DNA of 64,000 nucleotides, from assembly GCF_000238595.1 (NCBI RefSeq), contig NZ_AGTS01000101.1, forward strand, positions 62,001 through 126,000, in the 5' to 3' direction. The notes beneath the pieces were generated by a model, which did not search any database, was not told the DNA's origin, and saw nothing but the letters and a program-made list of their open reading frames with translations. Shown here piece by piece: positions 44,774 to 54,207 of the stretch (the first letter of the stretch is position 1; each line of letters opens with the position of its first letter). The position numbers and the translations under genes are program-made. Source of the stretch: Acidovorax sp. NO-1. GTDB taxonomy: Bacteria > Pseudomonadota > Gammaproteobacteria > Burkholderiales > Burkholderiaceae_C.

Positions 44774-47215
44774 TCAATGTTTCAATCCATCGGCAGCGGC
44801 GGATGAGCCGGCTGCCTTATCCGTCGACACCGCCACCGCAGCAGCAGACGCAGCCACTTCTTCATCGGTGAGGGGCACAGGCTTGCTTTCCAGCGCGACT
44901 TCAAGAACCTTGTCGATCCAGCGCACAGGCACGATCTCGAGACCACTCTTCACGTTATCCGGGATCTCTGCGAGATCCTTGACGTTTTCTTCGGGGATCA
45001 GCACCGTCTTGATGCCGCCACGCAAAGCCGCCAGCAGCTTTTCCTTGAGGCCACCAATGGCGGTAACTTCGCCGCGCAACGTGATCTCGCCCGTCATCGC
45101 AACATCTGCGCGTACAGGAATGCCGGTCAGGGCGGAAACAAAGGCCGTTGTCATTGCAGCCCCTGCGCTCGGGCCGTCCTTGGGCGTCGCACCATCTGGC
45201 ACGTGGATATGGATGTCGCGCTTCTCGAACGCCTCATCCTTGATTCCCAGAATGCGCGAGCGGCTGCGCACCACCGTGCGGGCAGCTTCCACCGATTCCT
45301 TCATCACATCTCCCAGCGAACCGGTGCGCGTGATGACGCCCTTACCGGGCATGGCGGCAGCTTCGATGGTGAGCAGATCCCCGCCCACTTCCGTCCAGGC
45401 CAGACCGACCACCTGGCCGATCTGATTCTGTGCCTCGGCCCGCCCATACGTGTACTTGCGCACACCCAGGAAGTCTGGCAGGTTGTCAGCGGTGACGACC
45501 ACCTGGGGCACGAGCTTCTTGAGTTGCAGGCCCTTGACCACCTTGCGGCAGATCTTGGACAACTCACGCTCAAGCGATCGCACGCCTGCTTCCCGCGTGT
45601 AGTAGCGCACCATGTCGCGCACGGCGGGCTCTGTGATGAGCAGTTCCTCATCCTTCACGCCATTGTTCTTGAGCTGCTTGGGCAGCAGGTACTTCATGGC
45701 AATGCTGGTCTTCTCGTCCTCGGTATAGCCCGACAAACGGATCACTTCCATGCGGTCCAGCAGCGCCGGGGGGATATTCATGGAGTTCGACGTAGCGACG
45801 AACATCACATCGCTCAGGTCGAAGTCCACCTCGACGTAATGGTCGCCAAACGTATGGTTCTGCTCGGGGTCCAGCACCTCCAGCAGCGCGCTGGACGGGT
45901 CGCCCCGGAAGTCCGTGCCGAGCTTGTCGATTTCGTCCAGCAGAAACAGCGGATTGCGCGTACCCACCTTCGACAGGCTCTGCAGCACCTTGCCAGGCAG
46001 CGCGCCGATGTACGTGCGGCGGTGCCCACGGATTTCAGCTTCGTCGCGCATGCCGCCCAGGGCCATGCGCACGTACTTGCGGCCCGTGGCCTTGGCAATG
46101 GATTGCCCCAACGAGGTCTTACCCACGCCCGGTGGCCCCACCAGGCAGAGGATAGGCGCCTTGACCTTGTCCACGCGCTGCTGTACTGCAAGGTATTCGA
46201 GGATGCGATCCTTGACCTTGTCGAGGCCGAAATGGTCTTCGTTAAGCACGCCCTCAGCATTCACCAGATCGTGCTTGATCTTGGTCTTCTTGCTCCAAGG
46301 GAGTGCGGTGAGCACGTCAATGTAGTTGCGCACCACGGTGGCCTCGGCCGACATGGGCGACATCAACTTGAGCTTCTTGAGTTCTGCATCAGCCTTCTTG
46401 CGCGCCTCGGCAGGCATCTTGGCGAGCTTGATCTTTTTCTCGATCTCCTCGATGTCTGCACCTTCGTCGCCCTCACCCAGTTCCTTCTGGATGGCCTTGA
46501 CCTGCTCGTTCAGATAGAAGTCGCGCTGGTTCTTCTCCATCTGGCGCTTGACGCGCCCACGGATCTTCTTGTCTACGTTGAGGATGTCCACCTCGCGATC
46601 GAGCTGCTCAAACAGGTTTTCGAGACGCGCCTTCACATCCGACAGATCCAGCACCACCTGTTTGTTCTCAAGCTTGAGGGGCAGGTGTGCAGCAATGGTG
46701 TCCGCCAGACGACCCGGGTCGTCAATGCTGGAGATGGAAGTCAGGATTTCCGGCGGGATTTTCTTGTTGAGCTTGACGTACTGGTCAAACTGCTGCATCA
46801 CCGCGCGCCGCAGGGCCTCGATTTCGCTGGGCTTGCTGCCTTGGGGCGTCGCCTCGACAGGCACCACCGTGGCCATGAAATGGGTATCAGCATCCTCAAT
46901 GGAGGACACCTGGGAACGCTGTTGCCCTTCCACCAGGACCTTCACGGTGCCATCGGGGAGCTTGAGCATCTGCAAGATGGTGGAGACGCAGCCCACATCG
47001 AACATGTCGGCCACCGAGGGCTCATCCTTGGCGGCGGTTTTTTGCGCCACGAGCATGATGCGTCGGTCGGCCTCCATGGCCATCTCCAGGGCCTTGATGC
47101 TCTTGGGGCGGCCCACGAAAAGCGGGATCACCATGTGGGGGAACACCACCACATCGCGCAATGGCAACAGCGGCAGATCAATAGGGGTGGCTGGCAGGGG
47201 TGTATGTCCGGACAT
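44774..47215 (-). CDS. lon: ATP-dependent protease Lon
   Basis: Lon (La), 813 residues, degrades misfolded and regulatory proteins. The N-terminal LON substrate domain begins PIDLPLLPLRDVVVFPHMVI. The AAA+ module has Walker A GPPGVGKTS. The C-terminal Ser-Lys protease domain has catalytic Ser in DGPSAGAAM. Length is standard. ATG at 47215 was chosen over an earlier in-frame codon. It follows clpX with a 126-base gap that contains a hairpin. Confidence 0.97.
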   Translation of the reverse strand: MSGHTPLPATPIDLPLLPLRDVVVFPHMVIPLFVGRPKSIKALEMAMEADRRIMLVAQKTAAKDEPSVADMFDVGCVSTILQMLKLPDGTVKVLVEGQQRSQVSSIEDADTHFMATVVPVEATPQGSKPSEIEALRRAVMQQFDQYVKLNKKIPPEILTSISSIDDPGRLADTIAAHLPLKLENKQVVLDLSDVKARLENLFEQLDREVDILNVDKKIRGRVKRQMEKNQRDFYLNEQVKAIQKELGEGDEGADIEEIEKKIKLAKMPAEARKKADAELKKLKLMSPMSAEATVVRNYIDVLTALPWSKKTKIKHDLVNAEGVLNEDHFGLDKVKDRILEYLAVQQRVDKVKAPILCLVGPPGVGKTSLGQSIAKATGRKYVRMALGGMRDEAEIRGHRRTYIGALPGKVLQSLSKVGTRNPLFLLDEIDKLGTDFRGDPSSALLEVLDPEQNHTFGDHYVEVDFDLSDVMFVATSNSMNIPPALLDRMEVIRLSGYTEDEKTSIAMKYLLPKQLKNNGVKDEELLITEPAVRDMVRYYTREAGVRSLERELSKICRKVVKGLQLKKLVPQVVVTADNLPDFLGVRKYTYGRAEAQNQIGQVVGLAWTEVGGDLLTIEAAAMPGKGVITRTGSLGDVMKESVEAARTVVRSRSRILGIKDEAFEKRDIHIHVPDGATPKDGPSAGAAMTTAFVSALTGIPVRADVAMTGEITLRGEVTAIGGLKEKLLAALRGGIKTVLIPEENVKDLAEIPDNVKSGLEIVPVRWIDKVLEVALESKPVPLTDEEVAASAAAVAVSTDKAAGSSAAADGLKH

Positions 47216-47341
47216 GGAAATCCTCAAAGTGCTCTGTGGAAGTGGGTCCACATGTGGGGATTTTCAACCCTTGCACGCAGCCGTACTGGCGCAAGGGTTG
47301 ATGGTTCAAAGGGCGACAACATGGCGCCCGCTCCGGTCTTC

Positions 47342-48607
47342 TCAGGCCTTCTTGGCCGCTTCGCGGTACACGAGCAGCGGCGGCTTGTTTTCTTCGATGG
47401 TTGACTCGTCCACCACCACCTTCTCAACGTTGCTGGTATTGGGCAGATCAAACATCGTGCCGATCAGCGACTGCTCGAGAATGGAACGCAGGCCGCGCGC
47501 ACCTGTCTTGCGGGCCAAGGCCTTGCGAGCAATGGCTTTCAAGGCTGCAGGACGGATTTCAAGGTCCACACCTTCCATTGCCAGGAGTTTGCTGTACTGC
47601 TTGACGAGTGCATTCTTGGGCTCGGTCAGAATCTGAACGAGCGCATCTTCACTCAGCTCTGCCAGCGCTGTCACTACAGGCATCCGCCCCACCAGTTCAG
47701 GAATCAGGCCGAACTTGATCAAATCTTCGGGCTCGATTTCAGTGAATACCTCGGTCAACGAACGTTGCTTCTTGCTTTTGACCGATGCGCCAAAGCCGAT
47801 GCCCGAGGCCTCGGTACGGTTCTCGATGACCTTTTCCAGCCCTGCAAACGCGCCGCCGCAGATGAACAGGATGTTGGTCGTGTCGATCTGCAGGAAATCC
47901 TGGTTCGGGTGCTTGCGACCGCCTTGTGGCGGCACGCTGGCCATGGTGCCTTCGATGAGTTTGAGCAGCGCCTGCTGCACGCCCTCGCCCGACACGTCGC
48001 GCGTAATGCTGGGGTTGTCAGACTTGCGCGAGATCTTGTCGATTTCGTCGATGTAGACGATGCCACGCTGGGCGCGCTCGACTTCGTAGTTGCAGCTTTG
48101 CAGCAGCTTCTGAACGATGTTTTCCACGTCCTCGCCCACATAGCCCGCTTCGGTCAGTGTGGTGGCATCAGCCATCACGAACGGCACGTCCAGCATGCGC
48201 GCCAACGTCTGGGCCAGCAACGTCTTGCCGGAGCCCGTCGGGCCGATCAGCAAGATATTGCTTTTGGACAGCTCCACATCATCCTTGTGGGCTTTGTCCT
48301 TGTGGCGCAAACGTTTGTAGTGGTTGTACACCGCCACCGCCAGCGTGCGCTTGGCGACATCCTGGCCAATCACATAGTTATCCAGATTGGTCTTGATTTC
48401 TGCCGGCGTCGGCAGGTCGCTGCGACCTTCCCGTGCCAGATCACCAGCCGGAAGTTCGTCGCGGATGATCTCGTTGCACAGGTCAATGCACTCGTCGCAG
48501 ATAAAGACCGACGGGCCAGCGATCAGCTTCTTCACTTCATGCTGGCTTTTGCCGCAGAAAGAGCAGTACAGGGTTTTTTCGCTGGAAGAGCCTTTTTTCT
48601 CGGCCAT
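47342..48607 (-). CDS. clpX: ATP-dependent Clp protease ATPase subunit ClpX
   Basis: ClpX, 421 residues, an unfoldase that feeds ClpP. The N-terminal zinc finger has Cys15, Cys18, Cys37 and Cys40 (CSFC, CDEC). Walker A is GPTGSGKT; the ClpP-contact IGF-type loop region appears as GIGFGA. ATG at 48607 begins the zinc domain. It follows clpP across a terminator-like hairpin. Confidence 0.97.
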   Translation of the reverse strand: MAEKKGSSSEKTLYCSFCGKSQHEVKKLIAGPSVFICDECIDLCNEIIRDELPAGDLAREGRSDLPTPAEIKTNLDNYVIGQDVAKRTLAVAVYNHYKRLRHKDKAHKDDVELSKSNILLIGPTGSGKTLLAQTLARMLDVPFVMADATTLTEAGYVGEDVENIVQKLLQSCNYEVERAQRGIVYIDEIDKISRKSDNPSITRDVSGEGVQQALLKLIEGTMASVPPQGGRKHPNQDFLQIDTTNILFICGGAFAGLEKVIENRTEASGIGFGASVKSKKQRSLTEVFTEIEPEDLIKFGLIPELVGRMPVVTALAELSEDALVQILTEPKNALVKQYSKLLAMEGVDLEIRPAALKAIARKALARKTGARGLRSILEQSLIGTMFDLPNTSNVEKVVVDESTIEENKPPLLVYREAAKKA

Positions 48608-48655
48608 GGGGGCAATGCCTTGCTTGTTTCGGAAAGTTGTCGGGATGATAACCAA

Positions 48656-48692
48656 ATAAAAAACGGCGTCTTCCGCGCGGGAAAACGCCGTT
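48656..48692 (-). terminator. Hairpin between clpP and clpX
   Basis: On the minus strand AACGGCGT (from 48692) pairs with ACGCCGTT (to 48662), followed by TTTTTAT. It lies just after clpP, so it is a terminator or partial attenuator that could lower clpX and lon expression relative to clpP. Confidence 0.82.
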
Positions 48693-48709
48693 CTTGCCGC
48701 CTGCGGCGG

Positions 48710-49318
48710 TCAGGCGCGCTTGCTGATCACCTGGTCAACGAGGCCGTATTCCTTCGATTCCTCAGCCGACAGGAAATAGTCACGCTCGGTGTCACGCTGG
48801 ATCTTTTCGAGTGGCTGGCCCGTACGCTCGGCGAGGATCTTGTTGAGCTGCTCGCGCGTCTTGAGGATTTCGCGCGCGTGGATCTCGATCTCGGTCGCCT
48901 GGCCCTGCATTCCGCCCAGGGGTTGGTGGATCATGACCTTGGAGTTGGGCAGCGCAAAACGCTTGCCCTTGGCACCAGCCGCGAGCAGGAAGGCGCCCAT
49001 GCTGGCCGCCATGCCCGTGCACAGGGTCGAGACATCAGGCTTGATGAAATTCATGGTGTCGAAAATCGCCATGCCGGCGCTCACCGAGCCCCCCGGGGAA
49101 TTGATATAGAACGAGATGTCCTTGTCGGGGTTCTCGCTCTCCAGGAACAGCAGTTGTGCCACCACCAGGTTGGCCGTCTGGTCGTTGACCGGGCCGACCA
49201 GAAAAATCACCCGCTCCTTGAGCAGGCGCGAGTAGATGTCATAGGACCGTTCGCCACGGCCAGACTGCTCGATGACCATGGGGACCATGCCCAAGCCTTG
49301 TGTTTCCAATGCGCTCAT
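48710..49318 (-). CDS. clpP: ATP-dependent Clp protease proteolytic subunit ClpP
   Basis: ClpP, 202 residues, a barrel-shaped serine protease. The catalytic triad is Ser106 (in GMAASMGA), His131 (in MIHQPLGG) and Asp180 (in RDTERD). Residues 1-15 are likely a propeptide. ATG at 49318 was chosen; an upstream frame would extend through the tig-clpP spacer. Confidence 0.97.
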   Translation of the reverse strand: MSALETQGLGMVPMVIEQSGRGERSYDIYSRLLKERVIFLVGPVNDQTANLVVAQLLFLESENPDKDISFYINSPGGSVSAGMAIFDTMNFIKPDVSTLCTGMAASMGAFLLAAGAKGKRFALPNSKVMIHQPLGGMQGQATEIEIHAREILKTREQLNKILAERTGQPLEKIQRDTERDYFLSAEESKEYGLVDQVISKRA

Positions 49319-49360
49319 GTATTTCTCCAGACAAGCAGGTACTGTACCCAGAAATGAATT

Positions 49361-49388
49361 GGGGCTTGTGCACGAAAGCACAAGCCCC
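49361..49388 (-). terminator. Hairpin after tig
   Basis: GGGGCTTGTGC and GCACAAGCCCC form an 11 bp stem in the tig-clpP gap. The following T-tract is weak (AATTCATTT), so it may attenuate rather than fully terminate. Confidence 0.55.
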
Positions 49389-49450
49389 TTGCGTGTCGTG
49401 ACAGCCAAACCGGAGGCTTGCACAAAGGCAAGCCGCACGGCGAGGGCCTG

Positions 49451-50764
49451 TCAGCCCTGCTGCGCCATCAGATCGTCGAAGGAAATGGCCTTTTCGACCA
49501 CCTTGGCCTTGGACAGCACAAATTCCGTCACATTGTTTTCGATCACGACCGCTTCGACTTCGGCCAGACGCTGACGGTCGCCAAAGTACCAGCGCACCAC
49601 GTCTTCGGGCTTTTCGTAGCTGGCGGCCAGCTCGTCGATGTGGGCCTTGAGCTGCTCAGGCTTGGCCTGCAGCTCATTGGCACGCACCAGCTCGGCCACC
49701 ACGAGGCCCAGACGCACACGGCGCTCGGCCTGGGGGCGGAACACGTCTTCAGGGATCTCCGCCTTGTCGGCGTCCTTGATGCCGCGCTGCTTGAGTTCGG
49801 CGCGAGCGCCTTCCAGCAGGCGTGCGATTTCAGCCTGAATACTGGCGTTGGGCAGATCCAGCTCGGCCTTGGCGACCAGGGCATCCATCACGGCAGCCTT
49901 GTTGCGGGCCAGCAGGCGGAACTTGACTTCGCGCTCCAGGTTCTTCTTGATGTCGGCGCGCAGGCCTTCTACCGAGCCGTCGGCAATGCCGAGGGACTTG
50001 GCCAGCGCGTCGTTCACTTCGGGCAGGTGGGCGGCTTCGATCTTCTTGATCGTCACGAGGAAGTCGGCAGTCTTGCCGGCGACGTCCTTGCCATGGTATT
50101 CGGCCGGGAAAGCCAGCGGGAAGGTCTTGCTTTCGCCAGCCTTCATGCCCCGCACGGCATCTTCGAATTCCTTGAGCATCTGGCCTTCGCCCACCAGGAA
50201 CTGGAAGTCTTCGGCCTTGCCGCCTTCAAAGGGCTCACCGTCGATCTTGCCTGCGAAGTCCACCGTCACGCGATCGCCATCTTCGGCGGCAGCGCCCTGG
50301 GCGCGCTGGGCGAAGCTGCGGCGCTGCTTGCGAAGGATGTCGATGGTCTTGTCGATGGCGGCGTCGGTAACTTCCGCCGACAACTTTTCGATTTCTGCGC
50401 CGGACAGGTCAGCGATCTTGACCTCTGGAAACACTTCGAAAATGGCGTCAAAAGTGACTTGACCTTCAGGGGCGCCTTCCTTTTCCGTGATGCGGGGCTG
50501 GCCGGCAACGCGCAGGTTGGCTTCGTTGGCAGCCACGGCAAAAGCTTCGCCGACCTTGTCGTTCAGCACTTCGTACTGCACCGAATAGCCGTAACGCTGG
50601 GCCACCACATTCATGGGCACCTTGCCAGGACGGAAGCCGTCCATCTTGACCGTGCGGGCCAGGCGCTTCAGGCGCGTGTCCACTTCGGACTGGATCAGGG
50701 TGACGGGCACGCTCAGCGTGATCTTGCGCTCGAGCTTCTCAAGGGTTTCAACAGTAACGGCCAT
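49451..50764 (-). CDS. tig: Trigger factor
   Basis: Tig, 437 residues, a ribosome-bound chaperone with prolyl isomerase activity. The N-terminal ribosome-binding domain contains the signature region [12 protein letters not shown]. The FKBP-like domain (about 160-245) has [13 protein letters not shown]. The long helical C-terminal domain follows. ATG at 50764. It leads the tig-clpP-clpX-lon series, the usual bacterial order. Confidence 0.97.
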   Translation of the reverse strand: MAVTVETLEKLERKITLSVPVTLIQSEVDTRLKRLARTVKMDGFRPGKVPMNVVAQRYGYSVQYEVLNDKVGEAFAVAANEANLRVAGQPRITEKEGAPEGQVTFDAIFEVFPEVKIADLSGAEIEKLSAEVTDAAIDKTIDILRKQRRSFAQRAQGAAAEDGDRVTVDFAGKIDGEPFEGGKAEDFQFLVGEGQMLKEFEDAVRGMKAGESKTFPLAFPAEYHGKDVAGKTADFLVTIKKIEAAHLPEVNDALAKSLGIADGSVEGLRADIKKNLEREVKFRLLARNKAAVMDALVAKAELDLPNASIQAEIARLLEGARAELKQRGIKDADKAEIPEDVFRPQAERRVRLGLVVAELVRANELQAKPEQLKAHIDELAASYEKPEDVVRWYFGDRQRLAEVEAVVIENNVTEFVLSKAKVVEKAISFDDLMAQQG

Positions 50765-50839
50765 GGCTATTCCTCTTATGAATGTGGATCGTGCTGGCTG
50801 CAGCGCAGCAGCGCCGTGTTCCGCAAAGTCTCACATGGG

Positions 50840-50926
50840 TGGTGCGCGGGGGGGGACTCGAACCCCCACACCATTGCTGGCGTCAGGACCTAAACCTGGT
50901 GCGTCTACCAATTTCGCCACCCGCGC
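50840..50926 (-). tRNA. tRNA-Leu(TAG)
   Basis: Cloverleaf 87 nt with encoded CCA: acceptor GCGCGGG/CCCGCGC, anticodon stem-loop CAGGTTTAGGTCCTG with anticodon TAG, long variable arm and T-arm GGGGGTTCGAGTCCCCC. It lies upstream of tig on the same strand. Confidence 0.95.
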
Positions 50927-50930
50927 GGTT

Positions 50931-50968
50931 CTACAAACAAACAGGCGGCAACCTCAGCTGCCGCCTGT
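50931..50968 (-). terminator. Rho-independent terminator of the RND efflux operon
   Basis: ACAGGCGGCA and TGCCGCCTGT form a 10 bp stem followed on the minus strand by TTGTTTGT. It separates the efflux operon from tRNA-Leu and tig. Confidence 0.88.
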
Positions 50969-51016
50969 GTGAAATCGGTCAACCTTCTATTTTACCTGAT
51001 GCGGACATGCCGCCTG

Positions 51017-54000
51017 TCAAACGCCCCCCAGAAGTTCGGGCTCCGGGCGTTTGACGCGAAACCACGCCGCGTACATCGCCGGCAGCGCCAGCAGGGTCAG
51101 CACGGTGGCAACGATCAGCCCGCCCATGATGGCCACGGCCATGGGGCCCCAGAACACGCTGCGTGACAGCGGGATCATCGCCAGCACGGCGGCGGCCGCC
51201 GTCAGCACAATGGGGCGCAGGCGGCGCACGGCCGACTCGACAATCGCGTCCCACGCAGGCACGCCCCGGGCGCGGTCCTGCTCGATCTGGTCAATCAGGA
51301 TCACGGAGTTGCGCTGGATCATGCCCATGAGCGCAATCACACCGAGCAGCGCCACGAAGCCAAAAGGCCGGTTCAGCACCAGCAGCGCCGCCGCCACACC
51401 CGCCAGCCCGAGGGGCCCGGTCAGGAACACGAGCATCGCGCGGCTGAAGCTGTGCAGTTGCAGCATGAGCAGCGTGAACGTGATGAACAGCATGATGGGG
51501 ATGCCCGCCGCGATCGAGGCCGAGCCCTTGGAGCTTTCCTCCACGGCGCCCGCCACCTCGATGCGGTAACCCGTCTGCCCTGCCGAGCGCCACTTGGCTT
51601 CCATCGCCTTGAGAGACGGCAGCAGCGCGGCCGTCACGGTGGCGCCCTGCAAGCCCTCGGTCACGTCGCCCTGCACGGTGATGGCGTAGTCGCGGTTTTC
51701 GCGCCACATTACTCCAGGCTCCCAGGTGAACACGGGCTTGGCAATCTGCGTGAGCGGAATCGACTTGCCCGAGGCCGTGGGCAGGTAGGCATTGGCAATG
51801 TCGGTGATGGCATTGCGCTCGTCCAGCGGCTGGCGCAGCACGATGTCGATGAGCTTGTCGCCCTCGCGGTATTGCCCCACCTGCGTGCCCGACAGAATGG
51901 TCTTGGAGGCCTGCGCGATCGACTGACTGGTGACGCCCAGGGCACGCGCCTTGGCCTGGTCGACCTCCAGGCGCAGCACCTTCACGGATTCGTTCCAGTT
52001 GTCGTTCACGCCACGCATGTCGGGGTTCTGGCGCAGTTGTGCCTTCACCTCGTCCGCACGCTCGCGCAGCACCAGCGGGTCGGGGCCCACCACGCGGAAC
52101 TGCACGGGATATGGCACGGGCGGGCCGTTGGGCAGCAGCTTGACGCGGCCACGCACTTCCGGGAACTCCTCGGCAAGCAGCGCGGGCAGCTTCACACGCA
52201 GCGATTCGCGCACCTTCAAGTCCTTGGGCACCACAATGAACTGCGACACGTTGCTCTGCGGGAACACCTGGTCCAGCGGCAAATAGAACCGCGGCACGCC
52301 AGAGCCCACCCAGGTGCTCACCGTGTTCACGCCCGGCTCGGACAGCAAGCGCTGCTCCACCCGCTTGGTGACCTCTTCATTGCCTGCAAACGAAGTGCCT
52401 TCCGGGAACCAGATGTCCACCAGAATTTCTGGCCGGCTCGAATCGGGGAAGAACTGCTGTTGCACCTTGCCCATGCCCACAATGCCGAGCGCAAAGGTCA
52501 GCACCGTGGCGCCGATGGTCAGCCAGCGGTGCTGCACGCACCAGTCCACCAGGCGGCGGAAGGTGCGGTAAAACGGGCTGTCAAACACTTCGTGCGGGTC
52601 GTCGGTGATGCCCTTGTTGGCCTGGGCCGCCAGCACATGGGGCGGCACCTTGAGCAGCAGCGTGCCCAGGTACGGCACAAAGTACACCGACACGATCCAG
52701 CTGAGCACCAGCGCGATCACCGTCACGGCAAAGATCGCAAACGTGTATTCGCCCGTGGTGGATTTCGCCAGGCCGATGGGCAAGAAGCCCGCAGCGGTGA
52801 TCAGCGTGCCCGTCAGCATGGGCATCGCGGTGATCTCATAGGCAAAGGTAGCGGCGCGCACCTTGTCGTAGCCCTCTTCAAGCTTGAGCACCATCATCTC
52901 GACCGCAATGATCGCGTCGTCCACCAGCAGACCGAGCGCAATGATCAGCGAGCCCAGCGAGATCTTGTGCAGGCCGATGCCCCAGTACCACATGGCCAGA
53001 AAGGTGACGGCCAGCACCAGCGGGATGGTGATGCCCACCACCAGCCCCGGGCGCGGGTCGATGTACCAGCGCTTCCACAGCGGCTGATTGCCGGGGCGCT
53101 TGTGCAGCCCCAGAGCGATGAAGCTCACCGCCAGCACGATGACCACGGCCTCGATCAGCACCTTCACGAACTCGTTCACCGAGGTGGACACCGCCTTGGG
53201 CTGGTCTTGCACGTTGACGAGCTTCACGCCGGCCGGCAGCGTGCTTCCAATGCGGTCGGTGGCAGCATGCAGCGCCTTGCCCAGCGCAATGATGTCGCCG
53301 CCCTTGGCCATGGAGACGCCCAGCGCAATCACTTCCTGCCCCTGGTGGCGCACCTTCACGGTGGCCGGGTCCACATAGCCGCGCTTGACCTCGGCGATAT
53401 CACCCAGGCGCAGTTGTGCGCCCGACGGGCCCCGGATGGGCATGGCACGCAGGTCTTCGATGGCGTTGAACTGGCCTTCCACGCGCACCTGCACCTGGTC
53501 ATGCGGGGTCTGAATGGCGCCTGCGCTCTCCACGGCGTTTTGCTGGCCCAGCTGGGCCAGCACCTGGTTCATGTCCAGGCCCAGTTGCGACAGGCGCTTT
53601 TGCGAGATCTCGATGAAGAGTTTTTCGTCCTGCACGCCAAACAGCTCAACCTTGGCGACATCGGGCACACGCAGCAGTTGCTGGCGTGCGTCGTCGGCAA
53701 ATTGCTTGAGCTCCGCATAACTGAAGCCTTCGGACTCCAGCGCGTAGATCACGCCATACACATCGCCAAAGTCGTCGTTGAAGAACGGGCCCTGGATGCC
53801 CTGCGGCAAGGTGTAGCGCATGTCGCCCACCTTCTTGCGCACGCTGTACCAGACGTTGGCCACCTCGCTCGCCTTGGACGAATCCTTGATCTGGAAAATG
53901 ATCTGCGACTCGCCGGGCTTCGAATAACTGCGGATCTTGTCGGCGTAGGGCACCTCTTGCAGCGTGCGCTCGATCTTGTCAGTGACCTGCTCGGCCACCT

Positions 54001-54199
54001 GCTGCGCCGTGGCGCCGGGCCAATACGTGCGCACCACCATGGCGCGGAAGGTGAACGGCGGGTCTTCGTCCTGCCCGAGCTGGAAATAGGCGGCAAAGCC
54101 CAGCAGCATCAGCACCACCATCAGGTAGCGCGTGAGGGCGGGATGGTCGAGCGCCCACTTGGAGAGGTTGAACCCCTCTTTGGGTTGGATTTGCGTCAT
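51017..54199 (-). CDS. RND efflux transporter, inner-membrane pump
   Basis: A 1060-residue resistance-nodulation-division pump with 12 expected membrane helices and two large periplasmic loops. Early motif ATAQQVAEQVTDKIERTLQE and the acidic helix GLLVDDAIIAVEMM (helix 4 proton relay Asp-Asp) are typical. The substrate cannot be read from sequence; the closest general type is an AcrB/MexB-like multidrug pump, and the lack of a clear drug-binding signature leaves metal or solvent efflux open. It starts eight bases after the adaptor gene. Confidence 0.9.
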   Translation of the reverse strand: MTQIQPKEGFNLSKWALDHPALTRYLMVVLMLLGFAAYFQLGQDEDPPFTFRAMVVRTYWPGATAQQVAEQVTDKIERTLQEVPYADKIRSYSKPGESQIIFQIKDSSKASEVANVWYSVRKKVGDMRYTLPQGIQGPFFNDDFGDVYGVIYALESEGFSYAELKQFADDARQQLLRVPDVAKVELFGVQDEKLFIEISQKRLSQLGLDMNQVLAQLGQQNAVESAGAIQTPHDQVQVRVEGQFNAIEDLRAMPIRGPSGAQLRLGDIAEVKRGYVDPATVKVRHQGQEVIALGVSMAKGGDIIALGKALHAATDRIGSTLPAGVKLVNVQDQPKAVSTSVNEFVKVLIEAVVIVLAVSFIALGLHKRPGNQPLWKRWYIDPRPGLVVGITIPLVLAVTFLAMWYWGIGLHKISLGSLIIALGLLVDDAIIAVEMMVLKLEEGYDKVRAATFAYEITAMPMLTGTLITAAGFLPIGLAKSTTGEYTFAIFAVTVIALVLSWIVSVYFVPYLGTLLLKVPPHVLAAQANKGITDDPHEVFDSPFYRTFRRLVDWCVQHRWLTIGATVLTFALGIVGMGKVQQQFFPDSSRPEILVDIWFPEGTSFAGNEEVTKRVEQRLLSEPGVNTVSTWVGSGVPRFYLPLDQVFPQSNVSQFIVVPKDLKVRESLRVKLPALLAEEFPEVRGRVKLLPNGPPVPYPVQFRVVGPDPLVLRERADEVKAQLRQNPDMRGVNDNWNESVKVLRLEVDQAKARALGVTSQSIAQASKTILSGTQVGQYREGDKLIDIVLRQPLDERNAITDIANAYLPTASGKSIPLTQIAKPVFTWEPGVMWRENRDYAITVQGDVTEGLQGATVTAALLPSLKAMEAKWRSAGQTGYRIEVAGAVEESSKGSASIAAGIPIMLFITFTLLMLQLHSFSRAMLVFLTGPLGLAGVAAALLVLNRPFGFVALLGVIALMGMIQRNSVILIDQIEQDRARGVPAWDAIVESAVRRLRPIVLTAAAAVLAMIPLSRSVFWGPMAVAIMGGLIVATVLTLLALPAMYAAWFRVKRPEPELLGGV

Positions 54200-54207
54200 G
54201 GCCGGCC

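Noticed and set aside
47216-47341. A heat-shock (sigma-32) promoter for lon
   Set aside because: TTGAAA and CCCCACAT occur in the gap but only two bases apart, not with the 13-17 base spacing required. A hairpin AACCCTTGC/GCAAGGGTT (47268-47301) is there, of unclear role.
45203-47404. A 733-residue open frame on the plus strand opposite lon
   Set aside because: Lon on the minus strand is certain; the antisense frame has no motif and is a codon-bias shadow.
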